The notes beneath the pieces were generated by a model. It did not search any database and was not told where the DNA came from. It was given only the letters and a program-made list of their open reading frames with translations. This document shows, piece by piece, positions 53,618 to 64,000 of a DNA stretch of 64,000 bases. The first letter of the stretch is position 1; every line of letters starts with the position of its first letter. A program made the translations under genes and the position numbers. Source of the DNA: Hydractinia symbiolongicarpus (taxonomy: Eukaryota > Cnidaria > Hydrozoa > Anthoathecata > Hydractiniidae); assembly GCF_029227915.1 (NCBI RefSeq), contig NC_079880.1, positions 12,677,501 to 12,741,500 of the forward strand, given 5' to 3'.

Positions 53618-56600
53618 TAAGAAAATAATCACATAAAAACGTCACATATGATGAACAAATTTATCATGTACGTGTTTTTATGTCATTGTTTGCTGTTGAA
53701 AAATGATATGATCTAAACATTCTAAATATGAAAGAACATCTAATGTTAGCCAAAAGCCTAAGATAAAACAACGTTGCGACACAAGCAGATAAAACTGACT
53801 TTAAACTTTAAAAACTTATTATTTTGCGCAAAATCAAGTTTAATATCATAACAATTTATGCAGGTAACATGTGTTCAGTCCCAATATTAATGCCACATAT
53901 AATATTATGCAAGTTAATAATACAAAACTAAATCGTCAGGTAAGGTAAGTAACACCGAAAGGTTTCGTATGTTTCATTGTGCATATTTGTATGTTCTTGT
54001 ATATAATAATTTTACTATGGCGAAGAAAACACTTTTAATATAATAATAAAATAATAATAAAATAAAACTACATGAAAATACATGAAAAAAATCAAACATA
54101 CAAAATATAGTTATATTGTCCTACCAATTAAAATGTCTTTTTCTTAATGTGTACAGGGCATGAAGCATGATGTCTTGTTTGTGTCTGTCACACTTATAGA
54201 AATATGCTTAATATTTTCATATTTATCCACATCTCTAGCAGTACATATGTCCTGAAAAGTTTAAATCGGTACACTGGTTATTGGTTATAGGTGTTGTATT
54301 TTTACCACTCTGTTTGCCTGAGATTCTTGGGATAAATAATCAGCAAAGTCAGCTAAGTTGTTCGAATTATATACATTTGATGCTGCTAAATTTGTGTGTG
54401 TGTGTGTGTGTATGTGAATGTAGCGACTTTGCAGCCTGCCAACTGCAAAGCATTGACTGTTTGACAGTTTTGTCCTTATTTAAATAATGAGTAAAAAACT
54501 GCCTTCGTCCCAATATTTTTGTCCACGATTGTAGGTAGCTAGGAATTTTTATTTACTTAATCGTCTTTTCTACTTCCTCTCCTTTTTTCTTTCTCTCTCT
54601 CTCTCTATACAAATTTTTCCTTATTCTGTTTTCAGTGGTATTTTCCGTGGTAAGACCTTCTGGCTCTGACAACTGCGTGGGAGGCAGAAAGATGCAGGAG
54701 CGATACAATAATTTTTTACGTTGACAATAACTTTGTAAGCCTGAGCTGTCCGAGGTGCTTTACGAAACGGAAAATTCAATATGGTGTCTCTATTAATAAA
54801 AAATATGTATCTATCTAGAAATTAGAAGAGCTTCTATTTCTTAAAAATTCGTACGGTAAACAAAAAAGTATGCTGAAAATTATTGTTACTTTAAAATTGC
54901 CGATTGACATGTTGAATCAATTAAAAAAAATTAAATCAATTTAACAAGCCAAGTAAGGAAGAAGCTCCAATTCCAGTTCTGTGTGGTTAAACAACATTGG
55001 AAAAAGAATTTAAATGACGGTTGTTTTTCTCTGTTATTCTCCCTAAGTGGATTTTTCCACGGGCCTTATCGACTAGTCTCTATAATAATACGCTAGGTGT
55101 GTCTGTCTGTGTGTCTGTGACAGGCAAAGTGGATGTCTTCATTTTTCTTTGATGTTGCCGAAAAATGCATGTCTAATATGTTATATTTTCTGACGTTACG
55201 GCGCGACGTCAATAACACTACTTTAACGTCAATATCTTATATTAAATTAATGAAGCCGTTACAGTGCACTTAAAATTTTGAGGCCAAATAACTTGGAAAC
55301 GAGGTGGTGACGTCAATGATTTTTCACCTCGTGGGTAACTAGGGACCACCTGGGACCAATTTGGGTAAGTTTCCCAAGCCTTGGTCCCTGAATCCGTTTC
55401 GGAATGGACGGGTTGATGACGTCATCACAAAACCTTCAAACCCCAATATCTCTGCAACCGTTTGTCAAAAGTTCATGTTTCTATACATTTTCTTGATCAG
55501 CATTTCAAGATCTATACGATGAATGCAACGGGTGTACGAATTTGTGAAGAAAGTTTTTTTGGAACTTTTGGTAGGGACTTCGCTGACGTTAGCAAAGTTT
55601 TTAAGCCCTTATATCTTCTTAGGCGTTTGTCAAAAACAACGATACTATGCATTATTTTGACCAGCGTTTCAACTCTACACATTACAGACAACGAATGACT
55701 AAATTTCACCAATTTTCCTTCTGTATATGCACTGCTGATGTCAGCAAAAAATCTAACGCAACCTATTTTTCCATTGTTCTTCCGCCTTAGTGGATTTTTC
55801 CACGGGCTTTATCGACTAGTAAGAAAATAATGACATAAAAACGTCACATATGATGAACGAATTTATCATGTACGTGTTTTTATGTCATTGTTTGCTGTTG
55901 AAAAATGATATGATCTAAACATTCTAAATATGAAAGAACCTCTAATGTTAGCCAAAAGCCTAAGATAAAACAACGTTGCGACAAAAGTAGATAAAACTGA
56001 CTTTAAACTTTAAAAACGTATTATTTTGCGCAAAATCAAGTTTAATATCATAACAATTTATGCAGGTAACATGTGTTCAGTCCCAATATTAATGCCACAT
56101 ATAATATTATGCAAGTTAATAATACAAAACTAAATCGTCAGGTAAGGTAAGTAACACCGAAAGGTTTCGTATGTTTCATTGTGCATTTTTGTATGTTCTG
56201 GTATATAATAATTTTACTATGGCAAAGAAAACACTTTTAATATAATAATAAAATAATAATAAAATAAAACTACATGAAAATACATGAAAAAAATCAAACA
56301 TACAAAATATAGTTATATTGTCCTACCAATTAAAATGCCTTTTTCTTAATGTGTACAGGGCATGAAGCATGATGTCTTGTTTGTGTCTGTCACACTTATA
56401 GAAATATGCTTAATATTTTCATATTTATCCACATCTCTAGCAGTACATATGTCCTGAAAAGTTTAAATCGGTACACTGGTTATTGGTTATAGGTGTTGTA
56501 TTTTTACCACTCTGTTTGCCTGCGATTCTTGGGATAAATAATCAGAAAAGTCAGCTAAGTTGTTCGAATTATATACATTTGATGCTGCTAAATTTGTGTG

Positions 56601-57209
56601 TGTGTGTGTGTGTATGTGAATGTAGCGACTTTGCAGCCTGCCAACTGCAAAGCATTGACTGTTTGACAGTTTTGTCCTTATTTAAATAATGAGTAAAAAA
56701 CTGCCTTCGTCCCAATATTTTTGTCCACGATTGTAGGTAGCTAGGAATTTTTATTTACTTAATCGTCTTTTCTACTTCCCCTCTTTTTTTCTTTCTCTCT
56801 CTCTCTCTATACAAATTTTTCCTTATTTTGTTTTCAGTGGTATTTTCCGTGGTAAGACCTTCTGGCTCTGACAACTGCGTGGGAGGCAGAAAGATGCAGG
56901 AGCGATACAATAATTTTTTACGTTGACAATAACTTTGTAAGCCTGAGCTGTCCGAGGTGCTTTACGAAACGGAAAATTCAATATGGTGTCTCTATTAATA
57001 AAAAATATGTATCTATCTAGAAATTAGAAGGGCTTCTATTTCTTAAAAATTCGTACGGTAAACAAAAAAGTATGCTGAAAATTATGGTTACTTTAAAATT
57101 GCCGATTGATGTCAATTGATGTGAATCAATTAAAAAAAATTAAATCAATTTAACAAGCCAAGTAAGGAAGAAGCTCCAATTCCAGTTCTGTGTGGTTAAA
57201 AAACATTGG
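53618..57209. repeat. Duplicated 1.4-kb block (X, X') around Helitrons
   Basis: X is 53618-55000 and X' is 55820-57209: same sequence, same orientation, including the inverted repeat at the left, a TG microsatellite (about 54394 and 56596) and a CT-rich tract (about 54590, 56790). Between them lie a 76-bp truncated Helitron 3' end and a complete Helitron. The right end of the Helitron is followed by TAAGAAAAT, exactly the point where X begins. Confidence 0.85.
55001..55819 (+). mobile_element. Truncated plus complete Helitron between X and X'
   Basis: 55001-55076 is the last 76 bp of a Helitron (hairpin GTGGATTTTTCCAC, CTAG 55073-55076). 55077-55819 (743 bp) is complete: TCTCTATAATAATACGC start, hairpin and CTAG 55816-55819, then T. 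Same subfamily and order of landmarks as H2/H3, with the empty site for nested Helitron N. Confidence 0.85.
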
Positions 57210-57289
57210 ATTCTTAACGTTTGACATATCTAGAGGTAGTTCAAATGCTCAAAATCCTTAAGCAATAGCAATAGTAATTCACAATAGAA

Positions 57290-57975
57290 TAACATTTTCT
57301 CAATTCCTGTAAAATTTTTTATTCTTTACAATTTGGTTTTCGCTCAAAACACTTACTACATAAGCCTGTGTAGAGAAGGTCCTAAAAGCTCTTGATTCTG
57401 TTTTCCTAGATCTTCAAAACGGCTCCCTGCTCAAATAAATTTGTATCTGTATCTCAAAATCAAAACATTTACGGAGTTCCTCATGGCTCTGTTCTAAGCC
57501 TTCTTCTATTCCTACTTTACATAAATGACTTTTATGCTGCAGTTTCTTTATTTAAAATCAATCTCGTTCAGTAAAAGTCTTTTCAAGAGGGTCAAATAGA
57601 CCTAAAATGTCTCCTAAACTGGCTTAAAGCTAATAAACGTCCTTAAACACTAGTAGAACTAAACTTTTAATATTCATCCTAAACGCGAAGCTATCAACTA
57701 TGATGTTCGAATCAAAATCAATAGAAAAAGACTAATTAAAAGTCAGCGTGTCAAATATCTAGGTGGGTTTATTGATTATAATATGGAACTATCAAATTAA
57801 CTTTGTCAGTCAGAAATTAAACGTGCTAATGGTACTCTTTACAAACTTCGTGTCTCTCAGGATATTCTTTTGTCTCTCTATTATTGGTGTTTCACTTTTA
57901 CTTATCTTATTTTACACATGTATGGTCTCAGCACCTGCAAATAGTATAAAGTTCCGACGCACAATGTAGTTCATT
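57290..57975 (+). pseudogene. Non-LTR reverse transcriptase remnant
   Basis: Translating with frame changes gives, in order, an ACVEKVLKAL block, YGVPHGSVLSLLLFLLYINDF (the block before the catalytic YxDD of LINE RTs; only part shown in the DNA), a DLKCLLNWLKANK block, and KSQRVKYLGGFIDYN with TLYKLR..LLSLYY. At least four stops or frameshifts. The part after 57736 is what remains at the window start. Confidence 0.75.
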
Positions 57976-58744
57976 GATGTATAGTGTGGAACCAAACCGC
58001 CAACGATGTTTTAAAAGACGTTAGTGTGGTTTTCTACTTTTTATTGGGAAAACAAGTCACCTTGTTTTTATTAAGCTATAGTGCACAATTCAAGATATTA
58101 AATCGTTAAATTAACTTCGTTTTTTTTTGCACTTATTGTAAAACTTTTTTACGAATTTTGTTCTAAAAATACTATCTGAAGATAAATATCGATACAAAAA
58201 TTTTTCATTGTTTTTTTAATGGGAGCACAGCCCTTAATTACATTCTTTATATGGATCAATGTCTATTTCTGGATTTTGAACATTATTTGCTGTTTAAAGG
58301 GAACGCCATATTCAATTCAAAATAATTGACATAGTTTATAATCTGAAATTTTCAATTTTCCGATTTGTAGAAACGGTTTCTTTGATCTTGTGTAGACCAT
58401 GGATCAACGTGGCCAGAATTAAGTTTTTGCTAGAACCGGTGCCTGCTTTTCGAATACTGGCTTAATTAGGGAAGAACGGATTAAGTTTTAGGTGTCTTAT
58501 GCTGACCATTTTGAGGTGACCCTCGTGCACTGCGATAGATGCTTGTCAAAGTGTAGATTTCATTAAATCTGTGATGTAGAGCTGTTTGCGTGCTATGTTT
58601 CTTCTAGGAAAAGATGACATAATTCAAGAGCGCAATATATTCCGAATCATGGAAGAAAACTCGAACCACGTCTTATGGAAAAGCATTTTACATCGCACGA
58701 CATTGTCATAGATTAAGGTATTTCATTTCAGACTAATTTTCCTG
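57976..58744. other. Non-coding stretch, copy C
   Basis: Counterpart of 241-1011 with a handful of indels; nothing recognised. Confidence 0.5.
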
Positions 58745-58990
58745 ATGTTTTTGTTTGTACATGCTCAACTCGAGCACCTGTGTCGGTTACCGGCACTTTA
58801 CTTATATTCTCAAGACGCGGGACATGTGCTGATAATGCTTGTACCGGATAGGTTCAAAACGCAGGAAATGTGTAATGAGGCCGTTGAAAAAAGTCCACGC
58901 ATGCTCAAATATATATCAGATAGGTTTAAGACACAAGACATGTGCAATAAGGCCGTTAAACAGGATCCTGAGGTACTCAAATATGTGTAA
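58745..58990 (+). CDS. FKTQxMC-repeat protein, copy C
   Basis: Same 81 codons as 1012-1257; substitutions keep the repeat consensus (RFKTQDMCNKAV, PEVLKYV), and two of them make the second repeat closer to the first than in A. Confidence 0.6.
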   Translation: MFLFVHAQLEHLCRLPALYLYSQDAGHVLIMLVPDRFKTQEMCNEAVEKSPRMLKYISDRFKTQDMCNKAVKQDPEVLKYV

Positions 58991-59001
58991 CATAATAAAA
59001 T

Positions 59002-59178
59002 GTGTATAAGCTGTCAATATAGCTTAAAAAGTATGATTTTCATGACCTTCCTTACCGCCATCGGTCTATCCCTACCACTTGTAACCCTAGTATGCGTACA
59101 AGAGGAGAAGGAGGGGTCCAATGAACGGAGAAATAGGGGTTTGGAGGCCCGCCTTGACATCCTAATAAATGAATGAGC
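59002..59178 (+). CDS. Small single-pass membrane protein, copy C
   Basis: 58 codons, open, same overlap with the next ORF as in A. One change in the transmembrane segment (Ile to Thr) and one in the tail (Phe to Leu). Confidence 0.6.
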
Positions 59179-59375
59179 ATTGTGAGGACTGTGAAAGGGT
59201 ACTCGATGCATATGACAAATGTAGCTGTGGACGAAGGTTCGTGGTAAAGGGTAAAATGTTATGCTGGTACTGCTATCATGAATATATCACATATAATGGG
59301 GGCGGCTGTGCATGTACAATGACATGCAATTCTCTGCAATCGTTCATATATAATAAACAAGATGCTGAAATTTGA
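59169..59375 (+). CDS. Small Cys-rich protein, copy C
   Basis: 68 codons, open. The late Cys of A (SFICNK) is Tyr here, so that residue is probably not a structural zinc ligand; the paired CxxC motifs are kept. Confidence 0.55.
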   Translation: MNEHCEDCERVLDAYDKCSCGRRFVVKGKMLCWYCYHEYITYNGGGCACTMTCNSLQSFIYNKQDAEI

Positions 59376-59583
59376 GAACGAGCTTGTTAAATCTAATATA
59401 TTCTACAATTTTGCTGCTACCTTCACAAACATCGAAGATATTAATATAGAATACTTGACGCAATCGGATACCATGCCTGCCAATGGAGGTAAGGACAAAC
59501 GATATAGGGTACCATACGCAGGATCTTGGGGTAGCTTTGAGGATAAAGACACCAAAAATCTGGTCCCCGAATGGGGTGACTAA
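59362..59583 (+). CDS. Hypothetical protein, 73 aa (complete here)
   Basis: ATG 59362 overlaps the previous stop; it ends in EWGD-TAA at 59581-59583, inside the open frame of the next gene. No domain recognised. The intact form shows that A lost 24 bp in frame and two small pieces. Confidence 0.5.
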   Translation: MLKFENELVKSNIFYNFAATFTNIEDINIEYLTQSDTMPANGGKDKRYRVPYAGSWGSFEDKDTKNLVPEWGD

Positions 59584-59608
59584 ATATAACGCCAATGCAT
59601 CACCGGCA

Positions 59609-59935
59609 ATGAGCCTGGATTTTGAGGAGTATCCCGATTGGATTACAAAGTATCGCCAAATATGGTCAAAGGTTGAGGAGCTGATATCTGAGCAATTAAC
59701 GACAGAGCCTGTAAAAAAGGATCGTTATGTGAATACTAAGCTCTAATATTACAAGGACACAATTACCACCAAGTTCTATGGTATGCCCGTACCCTACGAT
59801 GAGCACTGCCAAGCCAGCGCTATTCTAGTCTTTTCATCGGTATTAGTACAGGGCAAAAACCACTACCCACAGACACACATCACAGAATGTTGGTATAAGG
59901 ACTTTAAAAAGGAGTGGTTACTAAGCGAGGACTAG
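59609..59935 (+). pseudogene. Left-block protein (ECWYKDF), nonsense in C
   Basis: Same gene as 1834-2160; CAA became TAA at 59744-59746, after which the frame continues open to TAG 59933-59935. A is intact at this codon, so the change is private to C. Confidence 0.55.
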
Positions 59936-60050
59936 AAAGACCATATATTCTATGGGGTCTATATGACCCTATAAAATATAATACATTAAGGCCTATATTC
60001 AGGTGGAGACTCTACATAGTGCTTGCATATTGCACAGATTGAAGTTTTTT

Positions 60051-60247
60051 TTAAATTTCGTCCTTCCCCTTCTCCCTACCCTTGGCAACCAACTGGGATC
60101 TCTCCTGTTCGTTGATAGCATTCACGATTCTGTTAAACTGCTGCCGCATTTGTTCCTTGAACAACATGTATCTTTCCTTTTCACGGCTAATCAGGCTATA
60201 ATCATGGTCGCTTATTATACCATTTTCCATTGCCTGATATCACTCAT
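60051..60247 (-). pseudogene. Small helical protein, internally deleted
   Basis: ATG 60247 (MSDI), then about 65 bp missing compared with A, which throws the frame. The C-terminal helix (QMRQQFNRIVNAINEQER) is readable with Gln where A has the TAG. Confidence 0.5.
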
Positions 60248-60249
60248 CT

Positions 60250-60575
60250 TTATTCTATCAGAATGCACATGGTTATATTGAAAAACGTGACGTTCTTCTC
60301 ATGATGGTAGACGTCCGTTAGCATAAACACCAGACGGTTCGTTGACCCCTTTAGTGGAACGTATACAGGACTGTCAAAGGTCCAGGTTAACATATCTCCC
60401 GATCCTTTAAAAGCCATTCACAATCTCGATACGAGTCATCCTCTGGTCAGGTCCTACTTTCCTGATCGTAATATCGTTGTTGCTATATAGGTTCAACCAT
60501 CCAGGTCGAATGCTTATCGATTTCAAGGCAATTCGAGTGTCCTGTCCCAGGTAGTCCTCGAAAATCGTAGGTCAA
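60250..60575 (-). pseudogene. Minor-capsid-like gene, two large deletions
   Basis: Only the N-terminal SISIRPGWLNL-type part, a short middle and the C-terminal TFDSPVYVPL-type part remain. About 256 bp are gone between CTCCC and GATCCT, and about 310 bp between two TAGGT repeats that also removed the start. The Trp codon replaced by TAG in A is TGG here. Confidence 0.5.
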
Positions 60576-60934
60576 TTTTGCCGCCCATTGTGCGACCACG
60601 GCATTAGGAATCTCTGCTAAGGACATGATGGGTTCGGTACCCCTTATAAACTCTATTTTTAAATTCCACGCCTATTACCACATGCGTCGTATCCTAGCAA
60701 GAATGAAGGTACCCATGCCGTATGATGACGGATTTTCTCAGTATAAAAGCCCTTATAGCAGCTCAGGCTATGCCCAAGTGTGTCACGAATACGGTGCAGA
60801 TTCTAACGACAAATGGTAGATACTGGCCCCAGTTTGCTGGCGACTGGGCCAAATTCATCATGCCAAAACGCCAAGTTCTAACGTCGGAGGGTCTTACCAA
60901 GCTTAGCAAGAGTATCTGGGTTTATGCGGCTTGA
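60571..60934 (+). pseudogene. GYxxVCHEYG protein remnant, longer version
   Basis: Reads FAAHCATT-like start, MRRILARMKVPMPYDDGF, GYAQVCHEYGADSNDKW, TAG, then in the next frame RYWPQFAGDWAKF, LTSEGLTKLSKSIWVY. The tail is missing from A. It still lacks a start. The family is not recognised. A Pro/Thr-coding low-complexity stretch follows (about 60960-61130), as in A. Confidence 0.45.
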
Positions 60935-61198
60935 CCTGAATAACAAGGCTTTTGTGCGGCATGCCACACCGCCTATACATACCATACCACCTACACCCCC
61001 AAAGCAGGCATTTGATATTTCTGAAATCACCCCTTAGGCATATACTATTACATTTCCTATACATAACATACCACCTACAACAACATCGTCTCCCATACCC
61101 GGACAACCCCCACCAAACCAACACGAGGATACCAAGGCCTCATTAATTACCACAGGGGTAGGTATAATCTTGGCATTTATATAGTTGAAATAGGTCTA

Positions 61199-62167
61199 TT
61201 ATTTCACGTATAGCACGACAAGCCCGGCAGCTCCCGCGATGGCCATATACAGATCTTTTGCCGCATATTTCACGATGGTTGACGCTACCCTCAAGAAGAA
61301 CGAGACTACCGTACCAATGATCCTGGGTATCGCAACACCTGCCTTGCCTGCTAGGTATTTCAGAAAATTTCCAAGCCTTTCCAGTTGCTTCTCTACGAAC
61401 CATTTTTCACCACCCTCTGCGGCACCTGCAACACCTGTCGCGGCACCTCCCCCTCCCGTAACGTATAGTACAATAGTGCTTATTAACAGCCCAATAGCAG
61501 AGACTATACTAGCTATGGTTATCCTCTGTTCACGGAAGAGTATCCGGAGCTTCTCCAGCAGAGTTGTGTTACCTCCGGCGATTTTCAAGAGCGTATCTTT
61601 GATATGTCTGAGTTGGAGGTATATGCCAGTGAATAGTACACCATGTGCTTCCCCTATGGACTTCTTTTTATCATTCCATCTTTAATCCCTTTCTTCGCCT
61701 TTTCTATCTCCTTCTCAAGATTAACTTGTTGTCCTTCGTCTGCCCCAACCTTCTGCTTCTTAAGTTCCTTCACCGTACCCTGCCTTGTTAATCTCGCTGT
61801 CGTATAGGATCATCCTATTTTTCAGGCTTTTCAAGTTACCCCTTAGCGTATAAAGCTCTAGTTCAAGTCCCCTTCTTTCACGTGGGGTGATGCCACCTTC
61901 ATCGGGGGCGACAAACGAAGTGTCTTGTATAAGGCTCTCCGTGGCATCTACAAATTCATCGATCTCCTCCAACGATTCCATCTCAATATGTTCGGCTTCC
62001 TCCTCTATTTTATTATACCTATTCAATAGGTTCTGGGGCCTAAATTTACCACCTTCATTTGGTGTAACATAGTCAACAAACCCCAGGGCTTGCAAGCGAT
62101 GCCTACCCAGGAGTGTTTGCATCTGACCAACAGTTTTTAGGCTGCCATCTTGATTTGTAACCACCAT
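61199..62167 (-). pseudogene. Membrane-domain protein, longest version
   Basis: ATG 62167 (MVVTNQDGSLKTVGQMQTLL) opens 135 codons: LLGRHRLQALGF, FRPQNLLNRYNKIEEEAEH, ESLEEIDEF, an acidic and then coiled-coil region. Frameshifts near 61765 and 61665 separate it from the KELKKQKVGADEG coiled coil and the C-terminal membrane domain (61588-61199; two or three hydrophobic segments, Gly/Ala linker). In total about 320 codons. In A the start codon is ATA and 240 bp are missing. Confidence 0.5.
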
Positions 62168-62493
62168 TTTGTTTTCTTACCCTTCACTATCTCCTTAACA
62201 AATAGTTGATTCCCCTTGTCTTCCCTGAAGATCACATAATATTTCGCATTAGGCTGTAACCCCAATTTTTCCGTAAGACGATCGTAAAAGCCATCGATCT
62301 TTGATTTTAGTAACTTTTTCCTCTGCCCTGAAAGATCCCCCTGCTGTTGTTCTGTTGAAGGCCCCCACGTTCCAAGAAGTTTTGGTGTTCCAGGGAGTTT
62401 TGACGTGGTATCACTGGGTTTATCTGGATGGCTTCCATCCTCCTCGTCATCATCAATATCAATGTCAGGTACAAAAATTGGATTAGTCGGCAT
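62137..62493 (-). CDS. Acidic-N-terminal protein, open in C
   Basis: ATG 62493 (MPTNPIFVPDIDIDDDEEDG), 118 codons, no breaks. A further in-frame ATG at 62529 overlaps the capsid ATG on the other strand (CATG). Contains STEQQQGDLSGQRKK, FYDRLTEKLGLQP and KYYVIFREDKGNQLF. In A the gene ends in VKGKKTK-stop; here that stop reads Trp and 9 more codons follow, overlapping the next gene. Function unknown. Confidence 0.5.
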   Translation of the reverse strand: MPTNPIFVPDIDIDDDEEDGSHPDKPSDTTSKLPGTPKLLGTWGPSTEQQQGDLSGQRKKLLKSKIDGFYDRLTEKLGLQPNAKYYVIFREDKGNQLFVKEIVKGKKTKWWLQIKMAA

Positions 62494-62527
62494 TCTTTTA
62501 TTTAAGATTTCCTCATATATAATAAAC

Positions 62528-63765
62528 ATGAGTGCATTTGGAAGGACGCTTGACCCCTATGCAGAGATGAAGCAACTTTTTGGTATCAAGGGCCGAAAAC
62601 AAAGGGTTCAGATAAGCCAGATACCTTCAAGCATCAACCAGAACAAGGGCCTGCGTGTGGATATGCCTAATATGTCCAGGAATGATGTCATCTTTCCGGG
62701 TAGTCCCAAGCTTCTATTTGACCTGACGCTGCCGGGTATCAACACGACACGTACGATCGTGTCAAAGATTAGTAAAAGCCTAGTAAAGAACCTACTTATC
62801 ACTTTGAACGGCAACAAAATTCAAAACATATCGGATTACAATATCCTGACCGTATATAGGGATCTGTGGCTGCCAAGATTTGATAGGGATCAATCCTAAC
62901 GACGGGACCATCAGGGCCCTGCAACTGGTCATGTTGGAACGGCTGAGGAGAAAGCAATCGTGGCGGTATATGGCAACACTTTCTGCATACCACTAGGTTA
63001 AATGTTTGAATTGACAAGGGACCTACCCTTTTATGCAACAGGCCTGTACGACAGACTACAATTCGTAATAAATTTGCGGGACATGCTGATGTCATTAAGG
63101 ATGGAGGTACGGGATCCGGGGCAACGGCGAAGGCAGCCGATGCCGCGTACGGGATCACCAACATTAAGCTAGAATTTGACAAGCTCAGTCATGAAGGTCT
63201 CGCAAGCGCCGTGATGTCGAGGTATGCAAGATTGGCCCTGTCATACGAAAGGATACTCCGTAGCAAGGTGCTTACTATGAAAAAGGCCGACACAAGTTAT
63301 AACCTCCAAATTGACACCCCCTCAAAATCGTTTAAAGGTGTTTTGCTACTCTTCATAGATCCTGGAAAGGTGAAGGCTTACGCTGGCGTTAACAAAACGT
63401 TTTATAACCCCGGGATTGCGAAGGTCAGCGTCACTGTCGAGGGAGAACCAAACGATTTGTACTCTCACGCGATGATTTCCAAGGACCACCTCGAACAGAT
63501 TGTGAACCTTTTTGGTAGCCATGACTCGAACGTGAACATTGGGCAATTTTTTAACGAAAGGTATGCCCTGTTTGTAGACTTTCGGGCATCTCCCGATCAC
63601 CACCTACATGGTAGCGAAAGGTCCCTACAACGTTTGTCTGATGGTATCACGCTGCACATCACAAAGAAAGCAGACGGAACCGGAGATTCCATAGCTTACG
63701 TGTATTTGCTTCAAGACGGTAAATTAAATATCCTGGACGGTAGGTTCCACTCTGTGGAGTATTAA
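62528..63765 (+). pseudogene. Polinton major capsid protein, copy C
   Basis: Open for 124 codons from ATG 62528 (SINQN, PGSPKLLFDLTLPG, NGNKIQNISDYN), then damaged between 62885 and 63190 (a 30-bp loss after the DRD codons, stops, shifts). It is open again for 184 codons to the TAA at 63763-63765 (LLFIDPGK, FYNPGIAKVSVTVEG, ALFVDFRASPDHH, LNILDGRF). It keeps both jelly-roll signatures better than A. Confidence 0.85.
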
Positions 63766-63774
63766 ATGACTACC

Positions 63775-63806
63775 ATTTATATTTGTCCTCGGAGGCAAAT
63801 ACAAAT
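63775..63806. promoter_or_regulatory. HNH-1 upstream palindrome, copy C
   Basis: Identical to 6311-6342 and still followed by the ATG 4 bases later, although the HNH gene behind it is deleted after about 14 codons. Confidence 0.6.
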
Positions 63807-63881
63807 CAGTATGGAAGAAAACAAGAGATATCTAAATTGCAAGAAAAGTGTTGTAACCGATATGTCTCAGAATAAAGAGAC

Positions 63882-64000
63882 ATGGCGGCAATAGGTGTGA
63901 TAGTGGCTGGGGCAGCCATAAACGCCCTTGCATTCAGCGGTTCAAATTATTTATTTTCAAAGCTCTCAGGACATGGTGAGGTGGAGCGCAGGCGTCATGA
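63882..64000 (+). CDS. Conserved Polinton membrane protein, partial
   Basis: ATG 63882; hydrophobic N-terminus as in A and B. The codon that is TAA in A and B is TTA (Leu) here, so the frame is open to the window end (FSKLSGHGEVERRRH). This shows the ancestral reading at that site. Confidence 0.6.
   Translation, partial: MAAIGVIVAGAAINALAFSGSNYLFSKLSGHGEVERRRH

Larger units (their letters stand above)
33322..57209 (+). repeat. Tandem unit, copy B
   Basis: Collinear with copy A from 6365 to 25156 except for indels noted in the gene entries, the pogo-like insertion at 45005-47929, and the absence of the 90-bp MITE. Beyond 54038 it shows the part of the block that the Helitron array cut off in A. 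It ends with a duplicated block (see 53618-57209) and the transition to copy C. Confidence 0.9.
57736..64000 (+). repeat. Tandem unit, copy C (runs off the window)
   Basis: Collinear with copy A 1-6350, with deletions of about 65, 256 and 310 bp in the 60.2-60.6 kb region and a deletion of the HNH 1 gene near 63856. It keeps some pieces lost in A (about 240 bp of the membrane-domain gene, 24 bp of the 73-residue ORF). Confidence 0.9.

Overview
The window looks like nuclear DNA of an invertebrate animal, most likely a cnidarian; that placement is an inference. It has one cleanly spliced eukaryotic gene present twice, AT-rich intergenic DNA, Helitrons with canonical ends, a pogo-like DNA transposon, retroelement scraps, and above all several decayed copies of a Polinton/Maverick element (the virus-like, self-synthesising transposons). 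It is not bacterial: almost all long open frames are transposon genes or shadows.

Layout. Three partial copies of one roughly 30-kb unit lie in the same orientation. Copy A (1-25156) runs from a reverse-transcriptase scrap through the whole Polinton gene set (about 1.0-15.0 kb), a gag-protease scrap, non-coding DNA and a four-exon host-type gene. Copy A is interrupted after base 25156 by an 8.1-kb head-to-tail Helitron array (25157-33261). Copy B starts abruptly inside the Polinton at about 33322, so it lacks the capsid half. It then matches A from the HNH gene to the host gene, and carries a 2.9-kb pogo-like transposon (45005-47929) that A lacks. A duplicated 1.4-kb block with a Helitron in the middle (53618-57209) leads into copy C (57736-64000), which repeats the capsid half of the Polinton and runs off the window.

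Polinton content, read across copies. Plus-strand left half: FKTQ-repeat protein, a small membrane protein, a small Cys-rich protein and two unknown proteins. Then minus-strand minor-capsid-like and helical or membrane proteins, and the plus-strand major capsid protein. Next come a zinc-repeat HNH nuclease, a conserved membrane protein and the DDE integrase. The right half is on the minus strand: Bro-N-like protein, packaging ATPase, small zinc and membrane proteins, a second HNH nuclease, and the protein-primed family B DNA polymerase. This is a replication, integration and virion gene set, but every copy is broken. Some breaks are shared (the 8-bp tandem duplication in the polymerase, a stop in the integrase), so the element was dead before the unit was duplicated. 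Others are private: copy A lost the integrase by an 834-bp deletion, and B and C lost other pieces between short repeats. No Polinton terminal inverted repeat was found.

Most interesting points: (1) the pogo-like transposon encodes a transposase whose first exon holds two perfect PCNA-binding (PIP-box) motifs, and next to it, divergently, a HIRAN-like domain protein; (2) the Helitron array has a proven empty A|T target site in two sister copies and a second Helitron nested inside it with its own empty site; (3) a near-identical palindrome sits 4 bases upstream of the start codon of both HNH nuclease genes; (4) a 90-bp perfect hairpin MITE with a 9-bp target duplication is present in A and absent in B.
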